Made by a program: the position numbers and the translations under genes. This document shows positions 43,121 to 53,196 of a stretch of DNA of 64,000 bases, in pieces. Position 1 is the first letter of the stretch. The number at the start of each line of letters is the position of its first letter. The notes below the pieces were generated by a model. The model did not search any database. It was not told the origin of the DNA and saw only the letters and a list, made by a program, of their open reading frames with translations. This DNA comes from Rickettsia canadensis str. McKiel. GTDB lineage: Bacteria; Pseudomonadota; Alphaproteobacteria; Rickettsiales; Rickettsiaceae. The DNA lies in contig NC_009879.1 of NCBI RefSeq assembly GCF_000014345.1, forward strand, positions 1,007,501-1,071,500, written 5' to 3'.

Positions 43121-44509
43121 CTATATATGCATTGCTCTATCATAAGCAACTAGTACCGACTCATGCATCATTTCCGATAAAGTCGGGTGTGGGAAGATAG
43201 TATTAATTAAATCCAGTTCGGTTCCTTCTAAATTTTTTGAAATCACGTATCCTTGTATTAATTCCGTAACGTCCGAGCCTATCATATGAGCTCCGAGTAA
43301 CTCACCAGTTTTAGCATCAAATATGGTTTTTATTAACCCATCGCTATCACCACTTACTAAAGCTTTGCTGTTAGCCATAAAAGGAAATCTGCCTATTTTA
43401 AGCTCATAACCTAAGGCTTTTGCTGCTTCTTCAGTTAAACCAAGGCTTGCTATTTGTGGTGAAGAATAAGTACAGCTAGGAATATTATGTTTATTAATAG
43501 CATGGGGTTTTAAGCCAGCTATGCTTTCCGCTACAATAATACCTTCATGGCTTGCTTTATGTGCTAGGCAAGGTGCTCCTGCTACATCTCCTATAGCATA
43601 AATACCTGATTCCGCAGTTTGCATTAATACGTTAGTAACTATATAGCCGTTTTCTACTTTAACTTTTGTTTTCTCTAGTCCTAAATTTTCCGTATTCGCT
43701 GTAATACCTACTGCCATAAGTAAGATTTCAGCTTGTAATTTTTGTATCTTCCTGCCTAACTCTAACTCAACCTCTATCTTATCTTGTAATTTTGTTTGCT
43801 TAATTAACTTAGCATTTGTAATAATTTTTATTCCCTTTTTCTCAAATCTCTTATGAGCGATGCTGGCAATTTCCGTATCTTCAGCAGGCAATATTTTAGT
43901 GTGAGCTTCAATTACGGTAACATCAACGCCGATACTATTATAAAATGAAGCAAATTCTATACCGATTGCCCCCGAACCTACGATAATTATAGATTTTGGC
44001 ACATGCTGAGGTATCATAGCTTCCTTGGACGTCAAAATTTGTTTACCGTCAGGCTCGAATCCTTTCAATATTCTAGGTCTAGCACCAGTAGCTATAATAA
44101 TATTCTCTGCTTTTATAGATAATGTATCACCTTGTCCACCTATATTTATTATCTTATTGCCTGCAAGGCTTGCTACTCCATCTATCACGGTCACTTTATT
44201 TTTTTTTAATAATAACTTAACGCCACCTGCAAGCTTACCTGAAATTTCTCTTGAACGCTTAACTATTTTCTTAATATTGATTTCAGCACCTTTAGAATCA
44301 ATTCCATAATCTTGAGCATGTCTTATGTACTCAAAAACCTCAGCAGATTTAAGCAGAGATTTAGTCGGTATACATCCCCAGTTCAGGCATACCCCACCCA
44401 AATGTTCTTTTTCTATTAATACAACTTTTTTCTTTAATTGTGCTGCTCTAATTGCTGCAACATATCCACCAGGACCACCACCTATAACGGCTACATTGTA
44501 TTGTTCCAT
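43121..44509 (-). CDS. lpdA: Dihydrolipoyl dehydrogenase (E3)
   Basis: This 462 aa flavoprotein has the FAD-binding motif GGGPGGYVAAIRAA at the N-terminus, the redox disulfide Cys41/Cys46 (GGVCLNWGCIPTK), the NAD-binding GSGAIGIEFASFY, and the dimer-interface catalytic dyad His449/Glu450 in HPTLSEMMHE. It reoxidises the lipoyl groups of pyruvate and 2-oxoglutarate dehydrogenase, producing NADH. No E1 or E2 gene is adjacent. All catalytic residues are in place. Confidence 0.96.
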   Translation of the reverse strand: MEQYNVAVIGGGPGGYVAAIRAAQLKKKVVLIEKEHLGGVCLNWGCIPTKSLLKSAEVFEYIRHAQDYGIDSKGAEINIKKIVKRSREISGKLAGGVKLLLKKNKVTVIDGVASLAGNKIINIGGQGDTLSIKAENIIIATGARPRILKGFEPDGKQILTSKEAMIPQHVPKSIIIVGSGAIGIEFASFYNSIGVDVTVIEAHTKILPAEDTEIASIAHKRFEKKGIKIITNAKLIKQTKLQDKIEVELELGRKIQKLQAEILLMAVGITANTENLGLEKTKVKVENGYIVTNVLMQTAESGIYAIGDVAGAPCLAHKASHEGIIVAESIAGLKPHAINKHNIPSCTYSSPQIASLGLTEEAAKALGYELKIGRFPFMANSKALVSGDSDGLIKTIFDAKTGELLGAHMIGSDVTELIQGYVISKNLEGTELDLINTIFPHPTLSEMMHESVLVAYDRAMHI

Positions 44510-44529
44510 TTTATTTTTATTTCGTTAAT

Positions 44530-44625
44530 TTGTTTATATTGTCATACCGTGGGTTGACCACTATATCAAGTAGTGTTTAATTTTATACCACGTGGTCAAG
44601 ATACAGGGTGACACAACGGATTTTA
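44530..44625. repeat. Palindromic element upstream of lpdA
   Basis: GTCATACCGTGGGTTGACCAC at about 44541 and GTGGTCAAGATACAGGGTGACAC at about 44591 are imperfectly complementary ends around an AT-rich core. It is a further member of the CGACTTGATCG...GTATGAC type. Confidence 0.6.
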
Positions 44626-44684
44626 CTGATCTATTTAACAAAGCCCTGTCCCAGGGGAATAACATAAGCAACTCTCAAGAAAAA

Positions 44685-45115
44685 CCATACTGCTTTTTAG
44701 CATCCACCTATTCTGCTCATACACTTTAATCTGTCCAATAATCTGGGCTGTACCCTCACCGCCTTCTGCTTGTACTACTTTAAGACCTTAATATAATGTA
44801 TCTCTAATAATATCTTGATTGTTTTGAGATTTTAAGCATTTCATTCACTGTTGCGTAGGGATTTACCTAATCTATAGAGGTAAGTTTTATTAAATGTGAC
44901 AATACGGCGACTTTAGCACCTAAATTTCTTATTCTTTCGGCAAGTTCATCTAAGCTTTCAACTAAATCTTCATATTGTCCTTCAAATAATAAATGTAGAC
45001 TTCTAAACTCTGCTCCTTCTACATTCCAACGATAATTCTGCGTTTTAAAATATAAAACATAGCTATCTGCTAAAAATTGCTCTAAAACTTTTACGACTTG
45101 AATAACAACCTCAAA
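44685..45115 (-). pseudogene. Broken Dps-type ferritin gene
   Basis: On the minus strand, from about 45112, the frame reads EVVIQVVKVLEQFLADSYVLYFKTQNYRWNVEGAEF and then SLHLLFEGQYEDLVESLDELAERIRNLGAKV. This is the Dps core with the ferroxidase-type H-x-x-W-N and D-E-x-x-E-R-I-R motifs (here YRWN). A TAG stop near 44880 interrupts TSIDxVNPYATVNEML, and a further frameshift precedes the C-terminal AEGGEGTAQIIGQIKVYEQNRWMLKS. Dps proteins store iron and protect DNA in starvation. This copy cannot make a full protein. The start and the first helix are also missing. Confidence 0.85.
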
Positions 45116-45181
45116 TTTCTATGAACTTTTTGATTTTATAACATTTCTTTAGATACTTCAAGAGATAACAAAATTTATAAT

Positions 45182-45760
45182 TCATTTCCACATTTCTTCA
45201 TGAGAGTAAGTTTTAGCATTTTCTTTATCAAGTTTTTGAGTAATTTTTGATAAAATAAATATTCTGTCATTTTTTTTGTAACCACCATACAAACCATCCA
45301 ATTTCCCTACCTTATAACTTTTGAGTTCTATCTTGACTCAGTTTATTACCACTGTCTATTTATCATAAAGCTTTCAACCATCTACAAAATCTTCAATACA
45401 CAAAATATTTTTAGTCATTTCTTAGGCTTTAAGATTTACAGGTAATTTATTCTCTGCGAGTTTTTGAAGAAAAGTTAATTGTTCTTATCTTTAGGTATTT
45501 GAGGTTGCCTCCAAACTTTCAAGATAGCCAGTATATTCTTCTTTAAAAGGTAATTTTGGATAAGTATCATCAATTAAAACCTATCATAACCCATTAAACT
45601 TATAACAATTTTAAATGTTGAGCATGGAGTAGAACGGGCATTGCAATTACCTTTCTTATCTAATAAATTTATCATTTTCTTGAAACAAAAAACAATCGGC
45701 TTGAGTTATAAAAGGTATAAGTAGTGATATTAGGGTAGTTATATAAAATAATTTTTATAT
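45182..45760 (-). pseudogene. Broken class D (OXA-type) beta-lactamase gene
   Basis: On the minus strand a signal peptide remnant (KLFYITTLISLLIPFITQADC) leads, after a frameshift, to GNCNARSTPCSTFKI, which contains the serine-active-site S-T-F-K of class D beta-lactamases. LIDDTYPKLPFKEEYTGYLES and, in another frame, WRQPQIPK follow in the family order. The central part with the YGN motif is deleted. The 3' piece EQLTFLQKLAENKLPVNLKA-EMTKNIL is interrupted by TAG, and a KLDGLYGGYKKNDRIFILSKI tail replaces the KTG region. The original start codon is not preserved. There are at least three frameshifts, one large deletion and several stops. Confidence 0.85.
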
Positions 45761-45794
45761 TATAAGCTCCAAGTAAATGATAAAGTGGGTAGAT

Positions 45795-45912
45795 GAAGTG
45801 TAATTTAAAAAGAGCAAGGTACTTTGAAGTTGAAACCACAGCGTAGGTATACTACGTAAGAAATTATAAGCGAAAAGTAACGCCGCCAATTTTTCAAATT
45901 AAACAAGTATAC
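45795..45912. repeat. Element related to the ACTTCAAA family, downstream of mrcA
   Basis: TACTTTGAAGTTGAAACC, TAGGTATACTACGTA and CCAATTTTTCAAATTAAACAAGTATAC occur in the order seen in the elements at 6886-7065 and 48340-48462, but this copy is more diverged. Confidence 0.45.
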
Positions 45913-45915
45913 AGT

Positions 45916-48288
45916 TTAATAAATTTCTTGAGACTGATCCTTTATACTGGGCACATAATCAAAAATATCATTGTTATCACGATTATCGATCATGTCTTCA
46001 TTCTCAAGCATTTGAATGTTATTGATTTTAAATGCTTCTATCACACTACCGTTTGGCGTAATTTTACCGGTCGCCCTATCTACTGCTAATAATTTTATTG
46101 AATCAGGGACTTTGAAAGGCAGCACCGGTTCATCCTTATAAGCGTTACTCATAAAATCAATAAAGATCGGTAATACAACGTTTGATCCGGTTGCTCTTTG
46201 TCCAAGGGTTCTTGGGGTATCATAGCCAACATAGCTGCCGACTACTATTTTGGGTGTAAAGCCTACAAACCATGTATCTTTACTATCGTTACTAGTGCCG
46301 GTTTTTCCACCAATAATCTTCCCTAACTTCTTTGCAGCATAGCCGGTTCCTCTATCTATTGCTCCTATTAAAAACGAAGTAATTTGATAGTCACTAGCTT
46401 CATCCGTAACTCTATATACATCTTCTTTGGGTATTTCTAATATTGCGGTATCTAAATTACTATCCGAAACAATGCAAGACGGACATTTTCTATTCTCTCT
46501 ACGATAAATAATACGTCCGTTACGATCTTTAATTAATTCTACAAAATGAGGTTTAACTTTTTTACCACCGTTAGCAATAATTGCATAAGCATTAGTCATT
46601 CGTGCAAGCGTGGTTTCAATTGAACCAAGTACCATAGAATAGACTTTTTTTGGTTCATTATTAATACCGAAACGCTTAATTATATCAACGATTTTTGTAA
46701 GTCCAACAGCAGTTGCAACTCTTACGGTTATAAGATTACGAGATTTTTCAAGCCCAGTACGCATAGTGATTTCACCTAAAAACTTACCTTCATAATTTTT
46801 AGGACGCCAACTAGGCATACCTGGGCCTTGTGAGATCTCAATAGGACCATCGTTAAAAATCTGATTCGGCTTAACACCGTTTTCAAGAGCTGCTAAATAA
46901 ACAAAGGTTTTACTCAAAGAACCTGGTTGACGAAGTGCTTGAGTTACTCTATCAAATTGACTGGTAGAAAAATCATAACCGCCGACACTTGCAAGTACCT
47001 GTCCGGTATTTGGGTTCATAACCATAATAGCGCCATTCACCTCAGGGATTTGACGAAGAGCATACCACTCTTTTATAACCTCAACTACTATTACATCACC
47101 TTTTTTAAGCAAAGCCTTAACTGACTTAAGGTTACTTCTTGCCCATTTCATTTCAGAAATAGGAATTTTAGATTTGCTACCGTCTATAAGTCCAATCTCT
47201 GCATGGTTATCTGTTACATCTAGAACTACAGCTAATTTATACTCTAAAAGGGATTGAGGTGGGGATATTTTTTTTAGCTCTTCTTGCCAGTTTTGGATAG
47301 AGATATTAGCTATAGGTTTTCTAAAACCGCGTTTTCTATCAAACTCCCTAAGACCTTTTCTTAAAGAATTTTCAGCTAATTGCTGCATCTTTACATCTAA
47401 AGAAGTAATAATAGTAAGACCTCCGGTATAAAACTCTTCCTTACTATTTAGCATCTTAATTACTTCTTCTCGCACCTGCTCGGCATAATAATCAGCTGCA
47501 ACAGTTTCTTCTTTAGCTCGTTTACGTAGAACTATCGGACTGTCTATAGCTTCTTTTGCAGCTTCTTTTGTTATATAACCGTCTTCAAACATGCGTGTTA
47601 TTACATAATCACGACGCCCTTTTACCCTAACATAATTTTTCTCTGGATTAAGTTCAGAAGGAGCTTTAGGCAGCGCCGCAATAAAAGCTGATTCTGCAAT
47701 GGTAAGCTCTTCCACCGATTTATTAAAATAATTTTGTGCAGCTGTTGCAACCCCGTATGCACCACGACCAAAAAATGTTTGATTAAGATATAATTCTAAA
47801 ATTTGATCCTTAGTAAGTACTCTCGAAATCATATAAGAAAGAATCGCTTCTTTAATCTTACGGTCAAGAGAAACCTTATTAGTGAGTAGAAAATTTTTGA
47901 CCACTTGCTGAGTAATGGTAGACGCTCCTTCCATACGCCTATGATGTAGATAATTAGATATATTTAAAAATGCTGCTCTAATTATTCCAAGCAAATCAAC
48001 CCCCGGGTGGTTATAGAAATTCTTATCCTCAGCGGCGATAAAACTTTCTATTAATGAACTCGGCACGCTATTAATCGGTACAAATACTCGGCGTTCAAAA
48101 GCGTACTCCTCCATTAATTTACCGTCACGGGAATAAATACGCGTTACTGACGGAGGGTAATAACGTGCAAGCTGTGAGTAATCAGGTAAATCACGTGAAT
48201 AGTGATATATTATATACCCTACAACAACACAGCCAATTAAGATAAGTACGGCAAAAACTTTTAAACAAAAAAACAAAGATTTATACAT
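45916..48288 (-). CDS. mrcA: Penicillin-binding protein 1A
   Basis: This 790 aa bifunctional class A PBP has one N-terminal membrane anchor (residues about 6-29). The GT51 glycosyltransferase domain carries AAEDKNFYNHPGVD (catalytic Glu87) and EGASTITQQVVKNFLL. After an OB-like insert, the transpeptidase domain has the SxxK motif as SLSK (Ser457, Lys460) in RQPGSLSKTFVYLAALENG, SRN in EKSRNLITVR, and the KTG box in GGKTGTSND. It polymerises and cross-links peptidoglycan at the outer face of the inner membrane. It is intact and full length. The beta-lactamase remnant next door may be coincidental. Confidence 0.96.
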   Translation of the reverse strand: MYKSLFFCLKVFAVLILIGCVVVGYIIYHYSRDLPDYSQLARYYPPSVTRIYSRDGKLMEEYAFERRVFVPINSVPSSLIESFIAAEDKNFYNHPGVDLLGIIRAAFLNISNYLHHRRMEGASTITQQVVKNFLLTNKVSLDRKIKEAILSYMISRVLTKDQILELYLNQTFFGRGAYGVATAAQNYFNKSVEELTIAESAFIAALPKAPSELNPEKNYVRVKGRRDYVITRMFEDGYITKEAAKEAIDSPIVLRKRAKEETVAADYYAEQVREEVIKMLNSKEEFYTGGLTIITSLDVKMQQLAENSLRKGLREFDRKRGFRKPIANISIQNWQEELKKISPPQSLLEYKLAVVLDVTDNHAEIGLIDGSKSKIPISEMKWARSNLKSVKALLKKGDVIVVEVIKEWYALRQIPEVNGAIMVMNPNTGQVLASVGGYDFSTSQFDRVTQALRQPGSLSKTFVYLAALENGVKPNQIFNDGPIEISQGPGMPSWRPKNYEGKFLGEITMRTGLEKSRNLITVRVATAVGLTKIVDIIKRFGINNEPKKVYSMVLGSIETTLARMTNAYAIIANGGKKVKPHFVELIKDRNGRIIYRRENRKCPSCIVSDSNLDTAILEIPKEDVYRVTDEASDYQITSFLIGAIDRGTGYAAKKLGKIIGGKTGTSNDSKDTWFVGFTPKIVVGSYVGYDTPRTLGQRATGSNVVLPIFIDFMSNAYKDEPVLPFKVPDSIKLLAVDRATGKITPNGSVIEAFKINNIQMLENEDMIDNRDNNDIFDYVPSIKDQSQEIY

Positions 48289-48339
48289 TTATAGATAATA
48301 TTTTTTACATATAATAAAATAGATGAAGAAAATAGATGA

Positions 48340-48462
48340 AGATGAACTTCAAAAAGAGTAGTCGGTCCACAAAGCAAGGAATAAAGCGTATACTATATAG
48401 TTCGTACTATACCCCACCATACTTGTAGGACTTTGTGCTAATTTTTGAAGTTCAATCTAAGT
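48340..48462. repeat. Palindromic element with 12-base perfect arms, between miaB and mrcA
   Basis: GAACTTCAAAAA (48344-48355) is perfectly complementary to TTTTTGAAGTTC (48442-48453). Inner CCACAAAG and CTTTGTG also pair, and the centre is a near palindrome (ACTATATAGTTCGTACTATA). The stop codon of miaB falls beside its outer end. Confidence 0.75.
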
Positions 48463-49797
48463 ATATATTTCGCCGGTTAAGCTATTACTTGTAGCTTTTG
48501 TAATTTTTACATCAATAATTTTACAAAGTAAATCTTGATTAGTGTTGTTGATATATACGGACTGCATATATGGAGTTTTACCTATTATTTGACCGTCGAA
48601 TTTACCACTACGATCAAATAGAACTTTCATGGTACTACCAACACAACTTTCATTAAAAGCTAGTTGTTGGCTTGATAGTTCTTTTTGCAATATAGTTAAT
48701 CTCTCTGATTTTATATGTTCGGGTATTTGGTCTGTTCTAGTTGCTCCAGGGGTGCCTGGACGAGGACTATATTTGAATGAATAGCACTGACCATATTTTA
48801 TCTTGCGTACCAAATCTAAAGTATCTTCAAAATCTTCATCTGTTTCACCTGGAAAACCGACAATAAAATCAGAAGATAACACTATATCGGGTCTTGCTTC
48901 TCTTAAGCGATTAATTATATTAAAATAATATTCTCTATCATGTTTGCGGTTCATTGCTTTTAATATTTTATTTGAACCTGATTGCACCGGTAAATGTACG
49001 AATGGCATTAATTTGGATTCTATGCTGTGCAGTTTTATTAGATCATCTGTCATATCTATTGGGTGTGACGTAGTATAACGCAATCTTTCTAAATTTGGAA
49101 TTTGTGCTAAATATCTTATTAGATCAGCTAGACTAAATATCTTATCGTCTACACCCTTACCGTGATATGCATTTACATTTTGTCCAAGTAGCATAATTTC
49201 TCTAGCACCGTTGCTAACTACTTTTAACGCTTCCCTATAAACCTGTTCTACGTTCCTTGAAAATTCAACACCTCTAGTATAAGGTACTACGCAGAAAGTA
49301 CAAAATTTATCGCACCCCTCTTGTACCGATATAAAAGCACTTGCCCCTTGTGGATATAATTGCTCAGGTAGCTGATCAAACTTTGCTTCTTCAACAAAAT
49401 CGAGATCAATTAAATGTTTTTCATGTCTAACGACTTTAGAAATCAATTCTGGTAAATTATAGTAAGATTGTGGACCGACAACAATATCAACATAAGGAGT
49501 TCTTGTAAAAATCTCTTCCCCCTCTGCCTGAGCAACACAACCGGCTACAACTATTATTGCAGAGCTTAAACCGTGTTTTTTTCGTGTATCTTGTAGTTTC
49601 TTAATACGACCAAGTTCAGAATAAATTTTCTCGGCTGCTTTCTCTCTGATATGACAGGTATTTAGAATAATAACATCTGCTTCTTTAATATTTTCCGTGG
49701 ACTCATAACCAAAGGGATAAAGCAAATCTTGCATCTTGACAGAATCATAAACATTCATCTGACATCCGTAGGTCTTAATATAAAGCTTCTTACTCAT
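48457..49797 (-). CDS. miaB: tRNA-2-methylthio-N6-isopentenyladenosine synthase MiaB
   Basis: This 446 aa methylthiotransferase adds the 2-methylthio group to i6A37 of tRNAs that read UNN codons. The N-terminal UPF0004 domain has cluster cysteines 12, 48 and 87 ([27 protein letters not shown]). The radical SAM cluster cysteines are 162, 166 and 169 ([16 protein letters not shown]), and a C-terminal TRAM domain is present. All six cysteines are present. MiaA is not in the window. The start ATG is followed by the normal [15 protein letters not shown]. Confidence 0.97.
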   Translation of the reverse strand: MSKKLYIKTYGCQMNVYDSVKMQDLLYPFGYESTENIKEADVIILNTCHIREKAAEKIYSELGRIKKLQDTRKKHGLSSAIIVVAGCVAQAEGEEIFTRTPYVDIVVGPQSYYNLPELISKVVRHEKHLIDLDFVEEAKFDQLPEQLYPQGASAFISVQEGCDKFCTFCVVPYTRGVEFSRNVEQVYREALKVVSNGAREIMLLGQNVNAYHGKGVDDKIFSLADLIRYLAQIPNLERLRYTTSHPIDMTDDLIKLHSIESKLMPFVHLPVQSGSNKILKAMNRKHDREYYFNIINRLREARPDIVLSSDFIVGFPGETDEDFEDTLDLVRKIKYGQCYSFKYSPRPGTPGATRTDQIPEHIKSERLTILQKELSSQQLAFNESCVGSTMKVLFDRSGKFDGQIIGKTPYMQSVYINNTNQDLLCKIIDVKITKATSNSLTGEIYT

Positions 49798-50150
49798 AAA
49801 ATTTTTAATATATAAAAAGTTTTATATTATAAAATATCTAAATAATTTTATCAAATTTTAAATAAACTGAAAGCAGTTATTTGTCAATACCATGATCAAG
49901 TTGGCATTTTTGCATGTATCGACTCCACCACTATCATCCCACGACTTGATCATAGGATCCAGATAAAAATGTCAAAAAAACATACGTTAAAAGTTTTTTG
50001 GATACTGTGGTCAAGCCACAGTATGACACCGGATGCGTTTTGTGATCCATACAACAAAATCTTTACAATCAGTGAATTAGTGTAATATTAGCATCTTTTA
50101 TTTTTAACACTGCCCATATTTTACCGGCAGTATATAGTATTAAATTTAAC
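49798..50150. repeat. Gap upstream of miaB with palindromic element
   Basis: After an AT-rich 90 bases (likely the miaB promoter region, not resolvable), an element runs from about 49885 to 50050. It contains ATCATCCCACGACTTGATCATAGGATCCAG, TTTTTTGGATACTGTGGTCAAGCCACAGTATGACACC and GATCCATACAACA. It matches the elements at 5357-5500 and 42310-42410. No gene is seen. Confidence 0.65.
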
Positions 50151-50737
50151 ACCTAAACTATACAAGCTCTATCTCCCAGAGATAATCCTTTACTATATAT
50201 GCATGCAACTCCGGAGCATATTGTGCTCGCTCTAAATCACACAACACAATTATTGCTATAAAAGCTGTAATTAAAGTTAATATTTCCACAGTATCTATAT
50301 TAGTGCGTTTTAAAGCAGTTAACACCTCGGTAATATTCATCCGTTGACATACCACATATGACAGTAGAGACTTTATTATTTCGCTACCTCTTTAATTTTG
50401 AATCAAAGCAAGTAAAGCTGAAGTATTAGTAATATATTATTCATGTTTTGCCTCTGCTCTTCTTGTTTTCATCAATTCATCCACTAGAGAAATTTTTTGT
50501 CCTATACCATCCATTTAATTTTTAATTTTGCTTACAGCTTTGTTAAAGCTTGAGTTGGAGTAGTAAATAAATTACATCTTCTTTATGTAACACTATATTA
50601 TCACCGATTGAGAGATGAGAAGACTTTGTCTAAAAGCTGAAGGAATAATAACTCTCCACCTCACCAATCTTAGTATGCATCACTTCTTTAAAATTCTCTT
50701 TTTTATGAATTTTGTCCTTTATTCGTTTTTTTGCCAT
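50150..50737 (-). pseudogene. Broken VapBC-type toxin-antitoxin pair
   Basis: On the minus strand, MAKKRIKDKIHKKENFKEVMHTKIGE starts an AbrB-like antitoxin remnant. After frameshifts it ends DGIGQKISLVDELMKTRRAEAKHE, the usual VapB tail (SVDELIxxRRxEAxxE). Directly after comes a PIN-domain toxin: YITNTSALLALIQN, a TAA, RGSEIIKSLLSYVV, MNITEVLTALKRTNIDTVEIL and CDLERAQYAPELHAYIVK. A frameshift then gives GLSLGDRACIV, the conserved PIN acidic motif. The first catalytic Asp (LDTSALL) is Asn here. Only a 65-codon toxin fragment (50158-50355) remains open, and the toxin 3' end is also truncated. Confidence 0.82.
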
Positions 50738-50934
50738 GTTAATAATATTTAATGATGAATATTTTTTAAATTTTGTCAAATAACTATAAAAATGTCTTTT
50801 AATATCTTTTAAGCTCAGTGTAAGAGAATTAAATTAACATCGTGACGTATTAATTTTATCCATGTAAATTTAACATAAAATGTTAAATTTGCATAAATAA
50901 TGATTTAGCATTTTTTAGCACAAGAAATAGCAGA

Positions 50935-51935
50935 ATGGATATCTCCTAACCCCCTTTATATTTAGACTTAGAGAAGCTTTCAGATTTGGCAAAATTATCC
51001 GATCCTAAACTTTACTTTCAAACTCATACTAACCACTTAGTTATTATTGATGAAAGACGTCATCATAGACAAAAAGTTAAACAATTCTTACTTCTTGGTT
51101 CTGTTTCTAAAGAATTATTAAAATATTCTTCAAAATCGTTAGCAGGTCGTATAATTTATACACAGCTTTGTGGTTTTAATATAATATTCAAGAAATTAGA
51201 AAAGCCAGATATATTGATGATAATTTATTATGGCTTAGAGGTAACTTTCCCTATAGCTTTCTCGATGCTTTGGATAATCGAAGTATGGATTGGCATCAAT
51301 CTTTCATAATGACTTATTTAGAACGTAAAATACTACAACTCGGCTATATAAATATACCTACAGAAGTTTTACGTAGAACCTGGACTATATTCGCTCATTG
51401 CCAAGGTGATTTATTAAATGCTAGCAAAATATTCGGGAACCTTGGAATATCAGTACCTACTATAATGAAATATATAGAGCTATTTGAAGATTTATTTCTC
51501 ATAAGATTGCTAAGACCCATGGTCGAGTAATATAAAGAAACGATTAGTTAAAACCATTAAACTATACATTTGTGATAGTGGTATCTTACATGCATTATTA
51601 AATATTAAATCTTAATAATAAACTACTCAGAAATTATATTCTCAGACGAAGTTTTAAAGTATTTGTAATAGAAAACATTTTACTATATAAGAATAAAATG
51701 AATAGCTGCTTTCATAGAACCGCCGTAGGGACACAAATGTAGATTTAATACTAGAATCAAGCTTACGGCAATTAAAATTAAAAGGTCTCTTACTCCTTCT
51801 ATATCCAAAGGTTTCTATAATGCATTACAAGATTTAAAACCAAAGAAAGCTTATTAGAACCTGGGCAATGATAAATATTACTTAAATTCATAAGTTGAAG
51901 TAGTACCTTTGCATCATCTTCTTGATCTATTAAAA
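50935..51935 (+). pseudogene. Decayed AAA ATPase with DUF4143 C-terminal domain (copy 2)
   Basis: Pieces in all three plus frames rebuild a family member: LDLEKLSDLAKLSDPKLYF, HLVIIDERRHHRQKVKQFLLLGSVSKELLK, SLAGRIIYTQL, and DNRSMDWHQSFIMTYLERKILQLG. Then IPTEVLRRTWTIFAHCQGDLLNASKIFGNLGISVPTIMKYIELFEDLFLIRLLRP, KRLVKTIKLYICDSGILHALLNI, and a C-terminal FHRTAVGT / LILESSLRQLKLK / YPKVSIMHYKI follow. The Walker A is absent, and several stops and frameshifts separate the parts. Two fragments (50986-51309 and 51270-51530) remain open but neither is a complete domain. Confidence 0.85.
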
Positions 51936-52690
51936 ACAGAGCTACAATACTGTCATAATTTACTGATTTATTCTTACTTTACAAATTCTTTCAGTGATTT
52001 CTTGCAACTTTTCTCTATCCACTAAATATAAAAGCTATTCTTTACTAATTTTATAATTTCTATCATCATCAACATATACTTTTTAAAGTAACTCAAAACA
52101 TTTTTTTGTTCTTCGGTTAACTGAGAGAATACCGTCCATAATTCATTAGTATAATTTTCTACCATGCTACCTAATGCTTCTTATCATACGACTTCTAGTT
52201 TAGAATTAGAAAAAACGAATAAAATAGTATTGTAAAGATTTTCTGTAGCTTGATGTAACTAAAAAGCACATTTGTTTAAATTACCTCTTAGTAAAATATT
52301 ATAAACATCAATAAGACATTCGTTAGCATTTTTAAACCACTCTTCTAATATTTTTTCATCTCGCTCCAAGGTAACTCCTTAGCTTCACTAAGTGTAAATT
52401 TACCGCTATCATATAAAAGAATACTTTTTTCCGTATAAAATAACATCCTTTTTCTAACTGTCTCTTTTATTTCATTTTAATCTTAAAGTAGCATGCCCTT
52501 TATATTATATTGACCTTTTGCAGTATAATCAAAAATATCAGTATCATTATGATAGCCGTCAGGTAGATCACGCAGCCTATCACCTATAGCAAAAGAGCCA
52601 CACAAGATAATCATAGCGATTTTATCTTGTACAATATCTAGATTTGCTGCACTATAAAATGAAGTCTAGTACTAATTTTAAGAGAACGTT
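51936..52690 (-). pseudogene. Broken nucleotidyltransferase-HEPN fusion gene
   Basis: On the minus strand from about 52665 the frame reads AANLDIVQDKIAMIILCGSFAIGDRLRD and then DGYHNDTDIFDYTAKGQYNI, a minimal nucleotidyltransferase core (GSFAxGD...DxDI). It continues with ETVRKRMLFYTEKSILLYDSGKFTLSEAKELPW. After several frameshifts come HEPN-like pieces (FSFYIKLQKIF-type, KIILMNYGRYSLS) and a tail to about 51936. The order nucleotidyltransferase then HEPN in one frame is a known architecture in bacteria. All catalytic parts are separated by stops, so it is dead. Confidence 0.7.
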
Positions 52691-52716
52691 TGGGTAAAGT
52701 GGTTTTTATTTAAATT

Positions 52717-53196
52717 CTAATACTTATTCTTATCATTATACACTCCCCAAATTACTTTCTTTGAAATCCAACCTGTGTAATCCTTACAAGTAATTTGACA
52801 AAATTGTTCTTTACATTTTTTCAAGCCACAACGAACCTTAGGCATTAATTTTACTATAACTCGGCTTTTAGGATTGACAGATTTGGTAAGCTCTATTTCT
52901 TTATCACCAATAACAACTACTGATCTTTTACCTGATAAAACACTTGAATGTATCCAGCCACCTTCACCGTTAATATCACGTACTTGTCGCCATTGTTCGT
53001 ACTCTGCAATTATTTCTACTGGCTCACCTTTTTTAATAAAAACCCATTCTATGGCAGATTTAGTGGTTGGTCCGCTCCTTGCATTTACTTCATTAGATTT
53101 AATTGAAACAAATCGTGGAACAGGCAATTTTTTATTATCGGCATTAATTGTTGTTGATAATATTATAGTAATTAAAATGATAAAAACTTTAATCAT
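52717..53196 (-). CDS. Exported SH3-domain protein
   Basis: This 159 aa protein has a Sec signal peptide (MIKVFIILITIILSTTINA, cleavage about residue 19). Two bacterial SH3-like repeats follow: VSIKSNEVNARSGPTTKSAIEWVFIKKGEPVEIIAEYEQWRQVRDINGEGGWIHSSVLSG, then a second ending FCQITCKDYTGWISKKVIWGVY. Such DUF1058/SH3_3 proteins sit in the periplasm and may bind peptidoglycan. The function is not established. I chose the ATG at 53196, with GGAAG upstream and an 8-base overlap with the kefB-like gene. An in-frame ATG at 53220 would add eight basic residues before the signal peptide. Confidence 0.85.
   Translation of the reverse strand: MIKVFIILITIILSTTINADNKKLPVPRFVSIKSNEVNARSGPTTKSAIEWVFIKKGEPVEIIAEYEQWRQVRDINGEGGWIHSSVLSGKRSVVVIGDKEIELTKSVNPKSRVIVKLMPKVRCGLKKCKEQFCQITCKDYTGWISKKVIWGVYNDKNKY

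Noticed and set aside
50158-50355. 65-codon frame as an independent small protein
   Set aside because: It is the middle of a VapC toxin with flanking frameshift and stop, so it is part of a pseudogene.
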